DNA of 64,000 bases from Methylomonas sp. AM2-LC (GTDB taxonomy: Bacteria > Pseudomonadota > Gammaproteobacteria > Methylococcales > Methylomonadaceae), in contig NZ_CP157005.1 in the NCBI RefSeq assembly GCF_039904985.1, positions 2,170,001-2,234,000 of the forward strand, in the 5' to 3' direction. Positions 35,151-44,163 of this stretch are shown here, piece by piece (within the stretch, counting starts at the first letter, position 1; the number at the start of each line of letters is the position of its first letter). Both the position numbers and the translations under genes were made by a program. The notes below the pieces were generated by a model, which saw nothing but the letters and a program-made list of their open reading frames with translations, had not been told where the DNA came from and searched no databases.

Positions 35151-35352
35151 AAATAATTCCGCAGTAGCGCGCAAGCTATGGTGTAAATTCGCTAGATTTT
35201 TTCTTAAATTAGCTGGGTATATTTAGAAAAAATATTCTTAACACTATGATAATAAAGTATAAATAAGAATTAAAAGCGTAAATTTGTTCAGCTGTGTAAT
35301 GCTAGCAGGTAGCTTCTACGCTACTATTTTTAGGTTATATGACACAGTAAAA

Positions 35353-35379
35353 ATGTGTTAAATAACATAGTTTAATTAA
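35353..35379. repeat. Second copy of the TGTGTTA-type dyad
   Basis: ATGTGTTAAATAACATAG is followed by TTTAATTAA and matches 35124-35150 apart from two bases. It lies about 185 bases before the porin-cytochrome start. The conserved core TGTTAnATAACA is an operator-like dyad. Confidence 0.6.
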
Positions 35380-35536
35380 TTTTGAGTCAATCCAGCGTTA
35401 TTTTTCTCCGTACAATTGGGCTGTAAATATAAGAAACAGTGGCTTATATTAATAGGTATAAAAATTGCTATTCAGTAATTTTTGTCTCCTCATTGAGTCT
35501 AAAATGGTTTTAGCAGTTTCATTTACTACCCAAAAA

Positions 35537-36928
35537 ATGCGGCTCTACCGGCTGTGTTTAATTATTCTGTGTTGCTTGGCTCCGCTGCAATCAAGTTGGG
35601 CGACCACCGCGTTTTCACGTCAAACGGGTGAGCCTTGTACTGCTTGCCATATGCAAGGCTATGGGCCTTGGTTAACCCAATACGGTCAAAAATTTAAGCT
35701 GGATGGTTATGTGGCGGGTAATGCTAATAAGTTGCCAGATGCATTGAATCCGTTTTCGTTGGAAATAGTAGGGTCTTTCACTAATACCCAGAAGGATAAT
35801 ACGGGTGATGCCTATGTCAGTAATAAATCATATCAATCATCAGCTAATAATAATCTGGTAAATGATTGGACAGCAGTGTATTACACAGGACGTATTACCA
35901 ATAAAATCGGCAGTTATCTACAGATGAATATTAGTCCACAGACTGGTCGCTCTATCAGTTTGGCAATGGCTGATATACGTTATGCTAATCACTTAGCTTA
36001 CAACGGTAATAACATCACCTATGGTTTATCGCTTAACAATGCACCCACTATGTCTGATTTTTGGATGTCTACCTATGCGTGGATGTATCCCTATACTCAG
36101 TCTTCGGTTACTGTGCAACCTGCCGCTCACCCCTATTTGCAGGGTTTGATGTCGGGTGCCTATACGGCGGGCGCTACCCTTTATACCATGATTAATAATC
36201 ATCTGTATCTGGAAGCGGGTGCGTACACTTCACAAGCCAGGGTGATGCAACAAGGGTTGGGGGTATCTAGCGCTGCGCACGGTACGTCTTTACAAACCGG
36301 ACAAATCGATGGTCCAGCACCCTATTGGCGGGCATTTTTACAACATACTGTTGGTCCACATACCATGATGATAGGTACCTATGGTTTAGCAGCACGGGTT
36401 TTTCCGCAATATCAACGTTCCAGTGGATTGGATACCTATGTTGAATATAACGCCGATGCAAATTATTCTTATATGCTGAACGACGATAATATGTTGATGG
36501 CTATGTTTAGATATACCCGCGACGAAATGAATATGACTGCTAGTCAAGGCTTAGGAATCTCGGCAAACAGCCAGAATCACCTGAATAGTCTCATGATGAT
36601 GGGGATGTGGACTTATAAGCAAACCTATAATTTAACCGTGGGCTGGATGAATATGACCGGCAGTATAGATCCTACCTTATACGGTAGTGGCAATGCTATA
36701 ACGGGCAGTTTTAACGGTTCGCCCAATACCAATTCATTGTTATTCGAAGCCGACTATGTACCGTTTGGTAAGGGTGTTGCAGGCTCCGATCCTTATCTAA
36801 ATTTGCGCCTGTCTATGCAATATTGGGCTTATACACAATTCAATGGTGCCTATAGCAATTACGATGGTAACGGACGCAGTCCTGAAGCAAACAATACCTT
36901 GTATGTTTCCGGTAATATAATGTTTTAA
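35537..36928 (+). CDS. Outer-membrane porin-cytochrome c fusion, Cyc2-like
   Basis: The ATG at 35537 (463 residues) opens a standard signal peptide (MRLYRLCLIILCCLAPLQSS, cleavage near SWA). Upstream starts at 35465 or 35504 are possible, and ribosome sites are weak everywhere. A single haem motif CTACH lies about 16 residues into the mature protein, in AFSRQTGEPCTACHMQGYGP, followed by LTQYGQKFKLDGY. The rest is a beta-barrel pattern of about 400 residues ending in Phe. This layout, and the F-x-RQTG-x-xCxxCH...FGxxFKxxGY frame, is that of Cyc2-type porin-cytochromes, which pass electrons across the outer membrane in iron oxidisers. Here the direction and partner are unknown. Two cytochrome genes follow at once. 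Confidence 0.78.
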   Translation: MRLYRLCLIILCCLAPLQSSWATTAFSRQTGEPCTACHMQGYGPWLTQYGQKFKLDGYVAGNANKLPDALNPFSLEIVGSFTNTQKDNTGDAYVSNKSYQSSANNNLVNDWTAVYYTGRITNKIGSYLQMNISPQTGRSISLAMADIRYANHLAYNGNNITYGLSLNNAPTMSDFWMSTYAWMYPYTQSSVTVQPAAHPYLQGLMSGAYTAGATLYTMINNHLYLEAGAYTSQARVMQQGLGVSSAAHGTSLQTGQIDGPAPYWRAFLQHTVGPHTMMIGTYGLAARVFPQYQRSSGLDTYVEYNADANYSYMLNDDNMLMAMFRYTRDEMNMTASQGLGISANSQNHLNSLMMMGMWTYKQTYNLTVGWMNMTGSIDPTLYGSGNAITGSFNGSPNTNSLLFEADYVPFGKGVAGSDPYLNLRLSMQYWAYTQFNGAYSNYDGNGRSPEANNTLYVSGNIMF

Positions 36929-37368
36929 TGATGCATTCTATGAAAAATTATTCAAAAATAAGCTTTAATTTCAAGGTAATGGCCCTGTTTTGTTTATGGG
37001 TGCTCAATACTGCTGTTTTTGCCGCAGCACAATCAGGAAGCTGTCCTGAGGGCATTAGCCATCAGCATATGGGACATGCCTTGGGTAATACCGCCGGTTT
37101 TGATTTGGCCGAGAGCAAAATCAAAACCATTCAAAATTTGGCTGACAGTCAATGCAGCAGTTGTCACGGCAACCAGGGTATCAGTGTTTCTGATACGGTA
37201 CCCAATTTGGCAGGTCAAGAACCATTGTATCTGTGTGGCTGGCTGGCAGGCTGTCGCAATCAGGGTAACCAATGCGAAGGGCATGAAGATATCGCCGCAA
37301 AATTCACCAATCAGCAAATTATAGATTTAAGTGAATTCTATTCCCGTCTACCCGCTAAAAAATGGTAA
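36928..37368 (+). CDS. Monohaem c-type cytochrome
   Basis: This 146-residue protein has a hydrophobic signal segment (about residues 15-33). The haem motif is CSSCH in SQCSSCHGNQGIS, with a downstream PNLAGQE element and Cys pairs (LCGWLAGC). It resembles cytochrome c4/c553-type electron carriers. The start codon overlaps the stop of the porin-cytochrome by one base (TAATG), and its end overlaps the next cytochrome, so this is a three-gene operon. The Met ligand is uncertain. None is obvious in the usual place. Confidence 0.82.
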   Translation: MMHSMKNYSKISFNFKVMALFCLWVLNTAVFAAAQSGSCPEGISHQHMGHALGNTAGFDLAESKIKTIQNLADSQCSSCHGNQGISVSDTVPNLAGQEPLYLCGWLAGCRNQGNQCEGHEDIAAKFTNQQIIDLSEFYSRLPAKKW

Positions 37369-37376
37369 ACAGAGTG

Positions 37377-37739
37377 ATGATTAAAACGATAAAACGATTT
37401 GCAAGCCTGATGTTAACCATCAGTTTACTGGCTGTTGGTCTGCAAGGCTGTGCAGTGTTTGAAAAAACCCCCGCTGCCGATACAGCAGCCGCAGCCGAAC
37501 GCACTGCCTATTTAACTTGTGGTGGCTGTCATGGGCCGCAAAATATTCGCGTGGCGATGGTGATGTCGCCGAATATTCTGGGACAGAAAAAAGGTTATCT
37601 GGCCGCAAAACTTAAAGATTTTCGCGATAATAAACGCATTCACCCCTACATGAATGGCGTTACTTCACAATTAACTGATCAGGATATTGCCAATTTAGCT
37701 AGTTTTTATGCTGATTATGGGCAAAACCACCCGCAGTAA
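37377..37739 (+). CDS. Lipoprotein monohaem cytochrome c
   Basis: This protein has about 120 residues from the ATG at 37377 (an ATG at 37362 would add five). The signal peptide ends in a lipobox (AVGLQGC), so the mature protein should be lipid-anchored. The haem motif is CGGCH in LTCGGCHGPQN. MSPNILGQKKGYL and FYADYG follow, as in cytochrome c553/c4 domains, with Met in RIHPYMNGV as the likely sixth ligand. It probably relays electrons between the outer-membrane porin-cytochrome and the periplasmic chain. Confidence 0.83.
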   Translation: MIKTIKRFASLMLTISLLAVGLQGCAVFEKTPAADTAAAAERTAYLTCGGCHGPQNIRVAMVMSPNILGQKKGYLAAKLKDFRDNKRIHPYMNGVTSQLTDQDIANLASFYADYGQNHPQ

Positions 37740-38375
37740 TTCACCAATGTAGCCCGCATGTAGTGGAACGAAATACGGGTGTCGGCATTTATATTGCTAA
37801 CACCCGGCAAGTCAACCCTCCCCAATAAGCCCTAAAGCGCTTCAGCTTCAAATCCCAGATTCCTTCATCCAACTCGACAAGCCTGCATAGGTCGTAATAG
37901 GCGAAGCCGTATTGCGACAAGTCGGCACTTATACCGCCAACACCCTACAAGTTATACCGTCCAAAAAATCCTTAAAGCGCTTCAGCTTCGAACCCCGGAT
38001 TCCATTTCATTTCATCCAGGCTACGTTAACCAATTCAATTTAACAATCATAAAACGTGTTGTCTTTTTAATTAAATAGGAAAAACCTATTAACTCATAGA
38101 AAATCGATATTTTACTAATTTCATAAATAGATGTTTTATATACATGCTTTTAACGGAAACATTTGATAAACCTATGAAAATAACAGCACTAATTGTAATA
38201 TATTTTAATCTGACAGATTCAAAAACTGTCGAAAAACTGACCGGTAAAGTTGTTTCATCGCGTCTTTAATCCACGCTAATTAGCATTCGAATAAACAATG
38301 ACGACGCTGCACAGACAAGTCTTAACAACTATAAAACACACTCTGTCGATTTAACAGATTACCTGGAGGTACACT
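37740..38375. other. Intergenic region upstream of xoxF
   Basis: No gene is seen. The left part (37743-38025) is a dispersed repeat. The right part is AT-rich, 350 bases long, and should contain the xoxF promoter and leader. I cannot identify a specific regulator site in it. Confidence 0.5.
37743..38025. repeat. Dispersed repeat (about 283 bp), copy 1
   Basis: The element begins GTAGCCCGCATGTAGTGGAA and ends CATCCAGGCTACGTT. Inside it has two half-units with GTGTCGGCA-TATA-GCTAACACC, CTTCAGCTTCGAA and the hairpin-forming GTAATAGGCGAAGCCGTAT. Copies occur at 40748 and 42937, with fragments at 41037 and inverted at about 21494. Terminal GTAGCC/GGCTAC are inverted, as in MITE-like elements. Confidence 0.85.
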
Positions 38376-40229
38376 ATGAATAAGCCTGTCAATAACTGGT
38401 TGCTTGCTACAACTATAGCTGCAATTCTTGCGGCACCCGCTGTAACGATGGCCAACAGTGATCTTGAAAAATTACAACAAGACCCTGGCAACTGGGCAAC
38501 TTGGGGTGGAGATTACGCAGGAACCCGCTATAGCAAACTTTCTCAAATCAATACTGCAAACGCTAAAAATCTGCAACCCGCCTGGACTTTTTCCACTGGC
38601 GTATTGCGTGGTCATGAAGGTGGGCCATTAGTGGTTAACGGCGTGGTGTATATTCATACGCCATTCCCAAACACCGTTTATGCCATCGATCAAAAAACCA
38701 AAGCCGTCATCTGGGAATTTACCCCAGTCCAAAACGCAGACGCTACTGTTCCTGTGATGTGCTGCGATACCGTAAATCGTGGCTTGGCTTATGGCGATGG
38801 CAAAATTTTTCTGCAACAAGCCGATACCGTTCTTACTGCTCTGGACGCGAAAACCGGTAAAAGAATATGGAGCGTGCAAAATGGTGATCCTAAATTGGGC
38901 ATGACCAACACCAATGCCCCGTTAGTGGTAAAAGACAAAGTGATAACGGGTATTGCCGGTGGTGAATTTGGAGTGCGCGGCTTTTTGGCGGCTTTCAATA
39001 TCAATACGGGTCAACTAGAGTGGAAAGGCTACAGCATGGGGCCAGATAAAGACACTTTAATTAATCCCAGCAAAACCACGGCTTGGAAAGAGGGCAAGGT
39101 TCAACCAGTCGGCCCTGAATCCAGCCTAAGTACCTGGAAAGGCGATCAATGGAAAATCGGAGGTGGTGCCACCTGGGGTTGGTACAGCTACGACCCTAAA
39201 TTGAACTTGATTTACTACGGTTCTGGCAATCCATCCACTTGGAATCCGGCACAACGTCCGGGTGACAATAAATGGTCCATGTCCTTGTGGGCGCGAGATG
39301 CTGACAGCGGTGAAGTTAAATGGGTTTACCAAATCACTCCGCACGATGAATGGGACTACGATAGTATCAACGAATCCGTTTTGGTAGACCAAGAAATTAA
39401 CGGCAAATTGCGTAAAACCTTGGTTCACTTTGACCGTAATGGTTTTGGCTATACGCTGGATCGGGAAACGGGCGAATTACTGGTTGCCGAAAAATTCGAC
39501 AAAGCCGTTAACTGGGCTACGCACATCGATATGAAATCGGGCCGCCCCGTTGTCGCCTCTGATTACAGTCCGGAAATCCATGGTGAAGATGTTAACACCG
39601 CAGGAATTTGCCCGGCAGTGTTAGGCGCGAAAAATCAACAACCTGTTTCATACTCTCCACAAACGGGTTTGTTCTATGTTTCCGGCAACCACATCTGTAT
39701 GAACTACGAACCATTCGAAGTTTCTTACACCGCTGGCCAACCTTACGTGGGTGCCACCGTAAGTATGATGCCGCCAGGTACCGATGTGATGACAGGTCAA
39801 AAAGACGGAACCACCAATTTGGGCCAATTTACAGCTTTTGATGCCAAAACCGGCAAAATTGTGTGGTCTAACAAAGAACAATTCTCTGTTTGGTCCGGTT
39901 CTGTGGCAACTGCCGGTGGTGTGGTGTTTTATGGCACGCTGGAAGGTTATCTGAAAGCGGTAGACGCTAAAACCGGAAAAGAGCTTTATAAATTTAAAAC
40001 ACCTTCCGGCATCATTGGCAATGTCAATACCTGGGAATATGAAGGCAAACAATATGTCGGCGTTCTATCCGGTATCGGCGGCTGGGCCGGTATTGGCATC
40101 GCGGCAGGTTTGGACGACGGTACCTCTGCAACCAATTCAGAAGGTCTGGGTGCAGTGGGGGCTTACAGAAGTTTAAGTTCCTATACCAAATTGGGCGGTG
40201 CTTTTACTGTGTTTGCCCTGCCGGATTAA
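38376..40229 (+). CDS. xoxF: Lanthanide-dependent PQQ methanol dehydrogenase
   Basis: This 617-residue protein has a signal peptide (about residues 1-26). It is an eight-bladed PQQ propeller that oxidises methanol to formaldehyde or formate in the periplasm, passing electrons to a cytochrome c. Adjacent Cys form the vicinal disulfide (VMCCDT, 129-130). Metal ligands are Glu in GGEFGVRG (197), Asn in GSGNPS (285) and the catalytic Asp of WDYDS (327). The second Asp (329) of D-Y-D is the mark of the lanthanide enzymes. MxaF has Ala there. The TGGAGGT ribosome site lies eight bases upstream. No xoxG/xoxJ genes follow, so the electron acceptor is elsewhere or among the cytochromes 1 kb upstream. 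Confidence 0.95.
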   Translation: MNKPVNNWLLATTIAAILAAPAVTMANSDLEKLQQDPGNWATWGGDYAGTRYSKLSQINTANAKNLQPAWTFSTGVLRGHEGGPLVVNGVVYIHTPFPNTVYAIDQKTKAVIWEFTPVQNADATVPVMCCDTVNRGLAYGDGKIFLQQADTVLTALDAKTGKRIWSVQNGDPKLGMTNTNAPLVVKDKVITGIAGGEFGVRGFLAAFNINTGQLEWKGYSMGPDKDTLINPSKTTAWKEGKVQPVGPESSLSTWKGDQWKIGGGATWGWYSYDPKLNLIYYGSGNPSTWNPAQRPGDNKWSMSLWARDADSGEVKWVYQITPHDEWDYDSINESVLVDQEINGKLRKTLVHFDRNGFGYTLDRETGELLVAEKFDKAVNWATHIDMKSGRPVVASDYSPEIHGEDVNTAGICPAVLGAKNQQPVSYSPQTGLFYVSGNHICMNYEPFEVSYTAGQPYVGATVSMMPPGTDVMTGQKDGTTNLGQFTAFDAKTGKIVWSNKEQFSVWSGSVATAGGVVFYGTLEGYLKAVDAKTGKELYKFKTPSGIIGNVNTWEYEGKQYVGVLSGIGGWAGIGIAAGLDDGTSATNSEGLGAVGAYRSLSSYTKLGGAFTVFALPD

Positions 40230-40290
40230 GCGCTTAAGCGGATCAGTCAAATGGATATTAAGCGCCGTTAACATGGCTTAAAAAAGAGCG

Positions 40291-40323
40291 GGCTTGGTGA
40301 TAAGTATTTGTCGCCAAGCCTTT
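40291..40323 (+). terminator. xoxF terminator
   Basis: GGCTTGGTGA (40291-40300) pairs with TCGCCAAGCC (40311-40320), one G-T pair, ten-base loop, followed by TTT. It is 61 bases after the xoxF stop. Confidence 0.75.
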
Positions 40324-40420
40324 ACTATCAACCTATTGCCAGCTCTTGAATAATGGCAATAGGTGTACGATATTCACACCGCTTGCGAATACAGGCGTAA
40401 CTGGCAAACGAGAGGTTAAC

Positions 40421-40735
40421 ATGAAAGAGATAACACATGCTGATGTCATGGAAGCAAAGTTTCGGGAAAACCCTGATTACGTTATTGAACTGTTAAACAC
40501 TATTCTTGCGGATGGTGATCAGGGCCAATTTTTGATTGTACTTGGAAAAGTAGCCAAGGCTTTTGGGGGTTTGCAAATGGTTGCCGAATCTGCGGAACTT
40601 AATCCAACTCACCTTTATCGTACCTTATCTGAAAAGGGTAATCCGGCCTTGAGTAACTTTTCTGCAATTCTAAGAGCTTTAGGGCTTCGCTTTAGTGTCC
40701 AGCCGCTACAGTCACCTTCAGGCTCAGAAGTTTAG
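40421..40735 (+). CDS. HigA-type addiction-module antidote (HTH), no toxin beside it
   Basis: This 104-residue DNA-binding protein starts at the ATG 40421, with GAGAGG seven bases upstream. FGGLQMVAESAELNPTHLYRTLSEKGNPAL is the helix-turn-helix of the antidote family found with RelE/HigB toxins, and it is followed by the usual LGLRFSV segment. The 100 bases before it contain no recognisable toxin and the gene after it is repeat sequence. It is therefore an orphan antitoxin or a solitary regulator. Confidence 0.8.
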   Translation: MKEITHADVMEAKFRENPDYVIELLNTILADGDQGQFLIVLGKVAKAFGGLQMVAESAELNPTHLYRTLSEKGNPALSNFSAILRALGLRFSVQPLQSPSGSEV

Positions 40736-40747
40736 TTTATCAATCAA

Positions 40748-41036
40748 TGTGTAGCCCGTATGTAGTGTAACTAAATACGGGTGTCGGCACTTATACTGCT
40801 AACACCCTGAAAATCTTATCGCCCAAAAAATCATTAAAGCAACACAGCTTCGAAACCCGGATTCCATCGCATTTCATCCAACTCGACAAGCCTGAATAGG
40901 TCGTAATAGGCGAAGCCGTATTGCGACAAGTCGGAACGTATATCGCTAACACCCTATAAATCATCCCGTCCCAAAAATCCCTAAAGCGCCTCAGCTTCGA
41001 GCCCCGGATTCCATTAAATTTCATCCAGGCTACGTC
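40748..41036. repeat. Dispersed repeat, copy 2 (about 289 bp)
   Basis: This is the same element as 37743-38025, from TGTAGCCCGTATGTAGTG to CATCCAGGCTACGTC, with both half-units. It begins 12 bases after the antitoxin stop. A further fragment with GGGTGTCGGCACGTATACCGCTAACACC follows directly to about 41069. Confidence 0.85.
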
Positions 41037-41383
41037 TAATGGGTGTCGGCACGTATACCGCTAACACCTTATTTTGAATGCGGTTTTCACAATGCTCACT
41101 CCAGGCGCAAAAAAATGTGGCGTTTTATGCTTAATAATAATCCAGTAGCGTCTAACTTATTCGATAACGCAAGACAAGCGGGTTTTTATTAACCAACTGT
41201 TTTAGATGTGTGAAACAATGGTTTATACTACTTCGCAAAAAAGTAAAAACAGCTAGCAAAGCTCTGGTATTTAGCTGTTTTGACAGACTAGTCTTACAAA
41301 CACAGTCTGCTAAATAGCCGTCGATTATTGTTAATGCACCTTTCAAGCTGATAACCTCATTCTAAATAAATTTACAGACAATT
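41037..41383. other. Intergenic, repeat fragment then AT-rich sequence
   Basis: After the repeat fragment ending about 41069 I see no gene. A 64-codon minus-strand frame (41152-41346) has no ribosome site or recognisable similarity. Confidence 0.45.
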
Positions 41384-41872
41384 ATGACTTTGTCCAAAAC
41401 AAGCAAACTGTGCCTGATTGCTGTTTGTTACTATTGCATGCAATGGTTGGTTACCTACAATATTAAGGGCAACATAATTTTTTCCGCTACTCACCTAAAT
41501 GATGTGAGCAGCTTTTCTAAAATGAAAGACGGCATAGCAGCAATAGCAAAAGTAAAGTGTGGAAAGAACGGTATCAATAAAATACTGTTCGATGATGATG
41601 ATGTGGTTTCTCCCTATTTAATAGGCGCTGCAAATCGTTTAGCTAGTTGCGAACCGGTTAGGGAAACAGTAGTAACACCTTTTTCTAATGCCGATAAAGA
41701 AAACTGTCAAATGTTACGGGTACGGGAACTGAGTCCACCACAGTATAAAAGTACCGATGAGAATAGCGCCACAGAAATTATTGTAGACCAATGGTTTTCA
41801 ACTGATAAACGCTTTGGCTATCAAGTCACTCAATATCCATGCCCAAATGCAGATGACAAAAATACAAATTAA
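41384..41872 (+). CDS. Hypothetical membrane-anchored protein
   Basis: This 162-residue protein has one hydrophobic segment near the N-terminus (about residues 9-24). The rest is soluble and includes KCGKNGINKILFDDDDVVS and two Cys-containing stretches (LASCEPVR, KENCQML). The mix looks like the periplasmic domain of a GT39-like membrane protein. The 3-prime end overlaps the membrane-protein gene that follows by about 20 bases. I do not recognise a family. The pair may be pieces of one ancestral gene in altered order. Confidence 0.5.
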   Translation: MTLSKTSKLCLIAVCYYCMQWLVTYNIKGNIIFSATHLNDVSSFSKMKDGIAAIAKVKCGKNGINKILFDDDDVVSPYLIGAANRLASCEPVRETVVTPFSNADKENCQMLRVRELSPPQYKSTDENSATEIIVDQWFSTDKRFGYQVTQYPCPNADDKNTN

Positions 41873-42911
41873 TCGCCCTTACCTTATTGGCTTTTATGAA
41901 CTATTTGCTATTCTGGCTGGCGCTATAGTTTTATTGCTGGCCTACTTGAATCAACTTGGTTTTCCGTTACCCTGCAACGACGAAGCGCGATTTTATCTGC
42001 CAGCCTTATGGTGGGCGGAACACCAGTCACTTCAACCCGCCAATATAAATGCGCCACAAGGAATATTCTGGGTTCCAGACGGCTTTACACTGTTTATAGG
42101 AAGTGCTTTAGCCCTGTTTGGACATAGCATAGAAGTTGCCCGTTACACCTGTGAAGTAACCGTTGCCTTGGGTGTCTGTCTATTTGCACTGGCTTTTCGA
42201 AAGTTGTCAGACTCATGGCTCATCGGCTGTTTATCCACATTGTTGCTGGTAACCCCACCCCTGATATTTGCGGCGAATATGGTGCGCATGGAGGCACTGA
42301 TTTTCACCGTGTTGGCCATTTGCCTTCTGTTACATTTACATAGCTATAGAGTGGCAGCGGCTACACTCTTATTTGGCAGTATGTTAATCCATCCCATCCT
42401 GGCTCCTACCGCATTTGCTTATTTTGCAATAAATTTTGCGCTTTATTTCTACGCCAAAAAAATGCCTGTCATTCGCACACTGGATTGGTTTTTGTTTATG
42501 GTGGTGGGTTTAGCATTTATTGTTGAGTTAATACACATCTTCCAGCATTGGGATTTGTTTAAACAGCATATGAACTATCAATTAGAACGTAAAAGAGGTG
42601 TAGCTGTTTATATTCGGTTTTTAAGGCCTCAAGGGGGCATTTTCTTGCTCTGTTTGTTAGTCGTAGCACGTTTCATTTACCTTGATTCGCTGGCAAAAAA
42701 TTTGTCAATAAACAATCACTTTCTGACAGTTGCGATCATCGGCTTAAGTTTGATATTTACAGCGGTGCTAGGCTACGAAATGTCGTATAACTTCTTCAGT
42801 GTAACGGTTGGGCCTACCATTATATTTTGTATCGTTGCGCAAAAACTGGCATTAGAGCAGACGTCAACATCAAACATCAAACATCAAAGGTGTGATATTC
42901 GATTAATTTAA
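41853..42911 (+). CDS. GT39/ArnT-like polytopic membrane protein, possibly truncated
   Basis: This encodes about 352 residues with nine or ten hydrophobic helices. The first periplasmic loop contains PLPCNDEARFYLPALWWAE, where the acidic pair followed by Arg resembles the catalytic loop of lipid-linked sugar transferases (GT-C fold, ArnT/PMT). Such enzymes usually have 450 or more residues with a C-terminal periplasmic domain. Here the frame stops 26 bases before a dispersed repeat, so the C-terminus may have been lost. The start is uncertain (ATGs at 41814, 41847 and 41853). Confidence 0.6.
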   Translation: MTKIQINRPYLIGFYELFAILAGAIVLLLAYLNQLGFPLPCNDEARFYLPALWWAEHQSLQPANINAPQGIFWVPDGFTLFIGSALALFGHSIEVARYTCEVTVALGVCLFALAFRKLSDSWLIGCLSTLLLVTPPLIFAANMVRMEALIFTVLAICLLLHLHSYRVAAATLLFGSMLIHPILAPTAFAYFAINFALYFYAKKMPVIRTLDWFLFMVVGLAFIVELIHIFQHWDLFKQHMNYQLERKRGVAVYIRFLRPQGGIFLLCLLVVARFIYLDSLAKNLSINNHFLTVAIIGLSLIFTAVLGYEMSYNFFSVTVGPTIIFCIVAQKLALEQTSTSNIKHQRCDIRLI

Positions 42912-43220
42912 TGTGTTTTTCGAAAAATAATAAAATGTAGCCCGCTTCGGATTCCATTAAATTTCATCCAATTCGACACGCCAGAATAGGTCGTAATAGG
43001 CGAAGCCGTATTACGACAAGTCGGCACGTATATCGCTAACACCCTGCAAATCATCTTGTCCCAAAAACCCTTAAAGTGCTTCAGCTTCGAACCCCGGATT
43101 CCATTACATTTCATCCAGGCTACGTTAAAAACACAAAACATCACAGCTCATAGCTACCTTAGTCCGACATAATCCAAACAAAACCGCTCATTCCCACCCA
43201 CAGCAACAATCATTGTTATA
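42912..43220. other. Intergenic, mostly dispersed repeat
   Basis: This stretch holds repeat copy 3 (42937-43126) and about 90 bases of AT-rich sequence. A small palindrome AACAATCATTGTT (43205-43217) lies directly before the next start codon. No gene. Confidence 0.5.
42937..43126. repeat. Dispersed repeat, copy 3 (about 190 bp, internally deleted)
   Basis: The copy starts GTAGCCCG, joins directly to CTTCGGATTCCATTAAATTTCATCC, and continues through GTAATAGGCGAAGCCGTATTACG to CATCCAGGCTACGTT. Compared with copies 1 and 2 it has lost most of the first half-unit, consistent with recombination between internal repeats. Confidence 0.83.
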
Positions 43221-44132
43221 ATGAAACATTGCTTGTCACTGTTGCCTGTTATGAAACGATTGCTGTCTATGCTTTCAGCATTTTTCCTGTTAAGTTTACT
43301 GGCAATTTTTGTTTGGCTAACCCCCATGTCTACTAATTTTCTTAATTATATGCTGTGGAAATACAGCACTGATGCGCCGGTTGTCACGGGTAATATCGAT
43401 TATCGGCAAGCGCATATACATTACGAAGTAATAGGTAGTGGCAAGCCGGTGCTGATGTTGCATGGCGGCTTAAGTAACAAACTCTGCTGGTTTTCGCAAA
43501 TTCCCTGGCTGGTAAAAGCCGGGCGGCAGGTGGTGTTGGTGGATACGCGCGGACACGGGCGTTCCAGCCGTGGCAGTGATGTGCTCAGTTACGAAATTTT
43601 TGCCGAAGATACCTTAAAAGTATTGGATAGGCTGGCCATAACGCGTACCGATATTGTCGGCTGGAGTGATGGCGGCATTATCGCCTTGTTGTTAGGTTTG
43701 CAGTCACCTGAACGTGTAGATCGCATCGTGGCAATTAGTGCCAATTTTCATCCGGGTGGTGTGATTGGTGGTTTTGATACGCCAGATCCTGATGTGTCTT
43801 ATAGCCTAATGAATACCCTAAAAAGCTGGTTTCAGGTCTGGTGGTCTGGGGCAGGGGATAGGCATGCCGAACTGGAAGCCGAATTAAATACATTATGGCA
43901 AACCCAGCCGCAACTTAAACACAGTGATTTACAAGCCATTGCCGCACCCACTTTAGTGATTGCCGGAGAGAATGATATTATTGATTTACCGCACTCGGGT
44001 GAAATGGCGCAAATGTTGGCGCAGGGCAGTATCGAAATCGTATTGGGTGCCGGACACGCTTCACCCTTTACCCATCCTGAGCAGATTAATCAGTTAATTG
44101 CCAGCTTTTTACAAATTCCCATCACGCCATGA
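43221..44132 (+). CDS. Alpha/beta hydrolase, membrane-anchored
   Basis: This 303-residue protein has an N-terminal hydrophobic anchor (about residues 12-35; a second ATG at 43251 would remove ten residues). The fold's landmarks are LMLHGG (oxyanion region), VDTRGHGRS, the nucleophile elbow GWSDGG (Ser about 153), an acid in AGENDIIDLP, and the His in GAGHASPF. The substrate is unknown. It sits 31 bases upstream of the AcvB-like gene and probably belongs to the same operon, so a lipid or ester substrate in the periplasm is plausible. Confidence 0.8.
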   Translation: MKHCLSLLPVMKRLLSMLSAFFLLSLLAIFVWLTPMSTNFLNYMLWKYSTDAPVVTGNIDYRQAHIHYEVIGSGKPVLMLHGGLSNKLCWFSQIPWLVKAGRQVVLVDTRGHGRSSRGSDVLSYEIFAEDTLKVLDRLAITRTDIVGWSDGGIIALLLGLQSPERVDRIVAISANFHPGGVIGGFDTPDPDVSYSLMNTLKSWFQVWWSGAGDRHAELEAELNTLWQTQPQLKHSDLQAIAAPTLVIAGENDIIDLPHSGEMAQMLAQGSIEIVLGAGHASPFTHPEQINQLIASFLQIPITP

Positions 44133-44163
44133 AACACTTCACGGCCTCTTTAGCGAAAGTTGT

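Larger units (their letters stand above)
35027..35536. other. AT-rich intergenic region with two palindromic repeats
   Basis: No gene is convincing. Two related elements containing TGTGTTAWATAACATAGTTTAATTAA lie at 35115-35150 and 35353-35379 (described separately). The region probably contains the promoter for the porin-cytochrome operon. Confidence 0.5.

Noticed and set aside
42908..43144. Minus-strand frame with a C-terminal pattern like one at 40791-41024
   Set aside because: Both are translations of the same dispersed repeat and not related genes.
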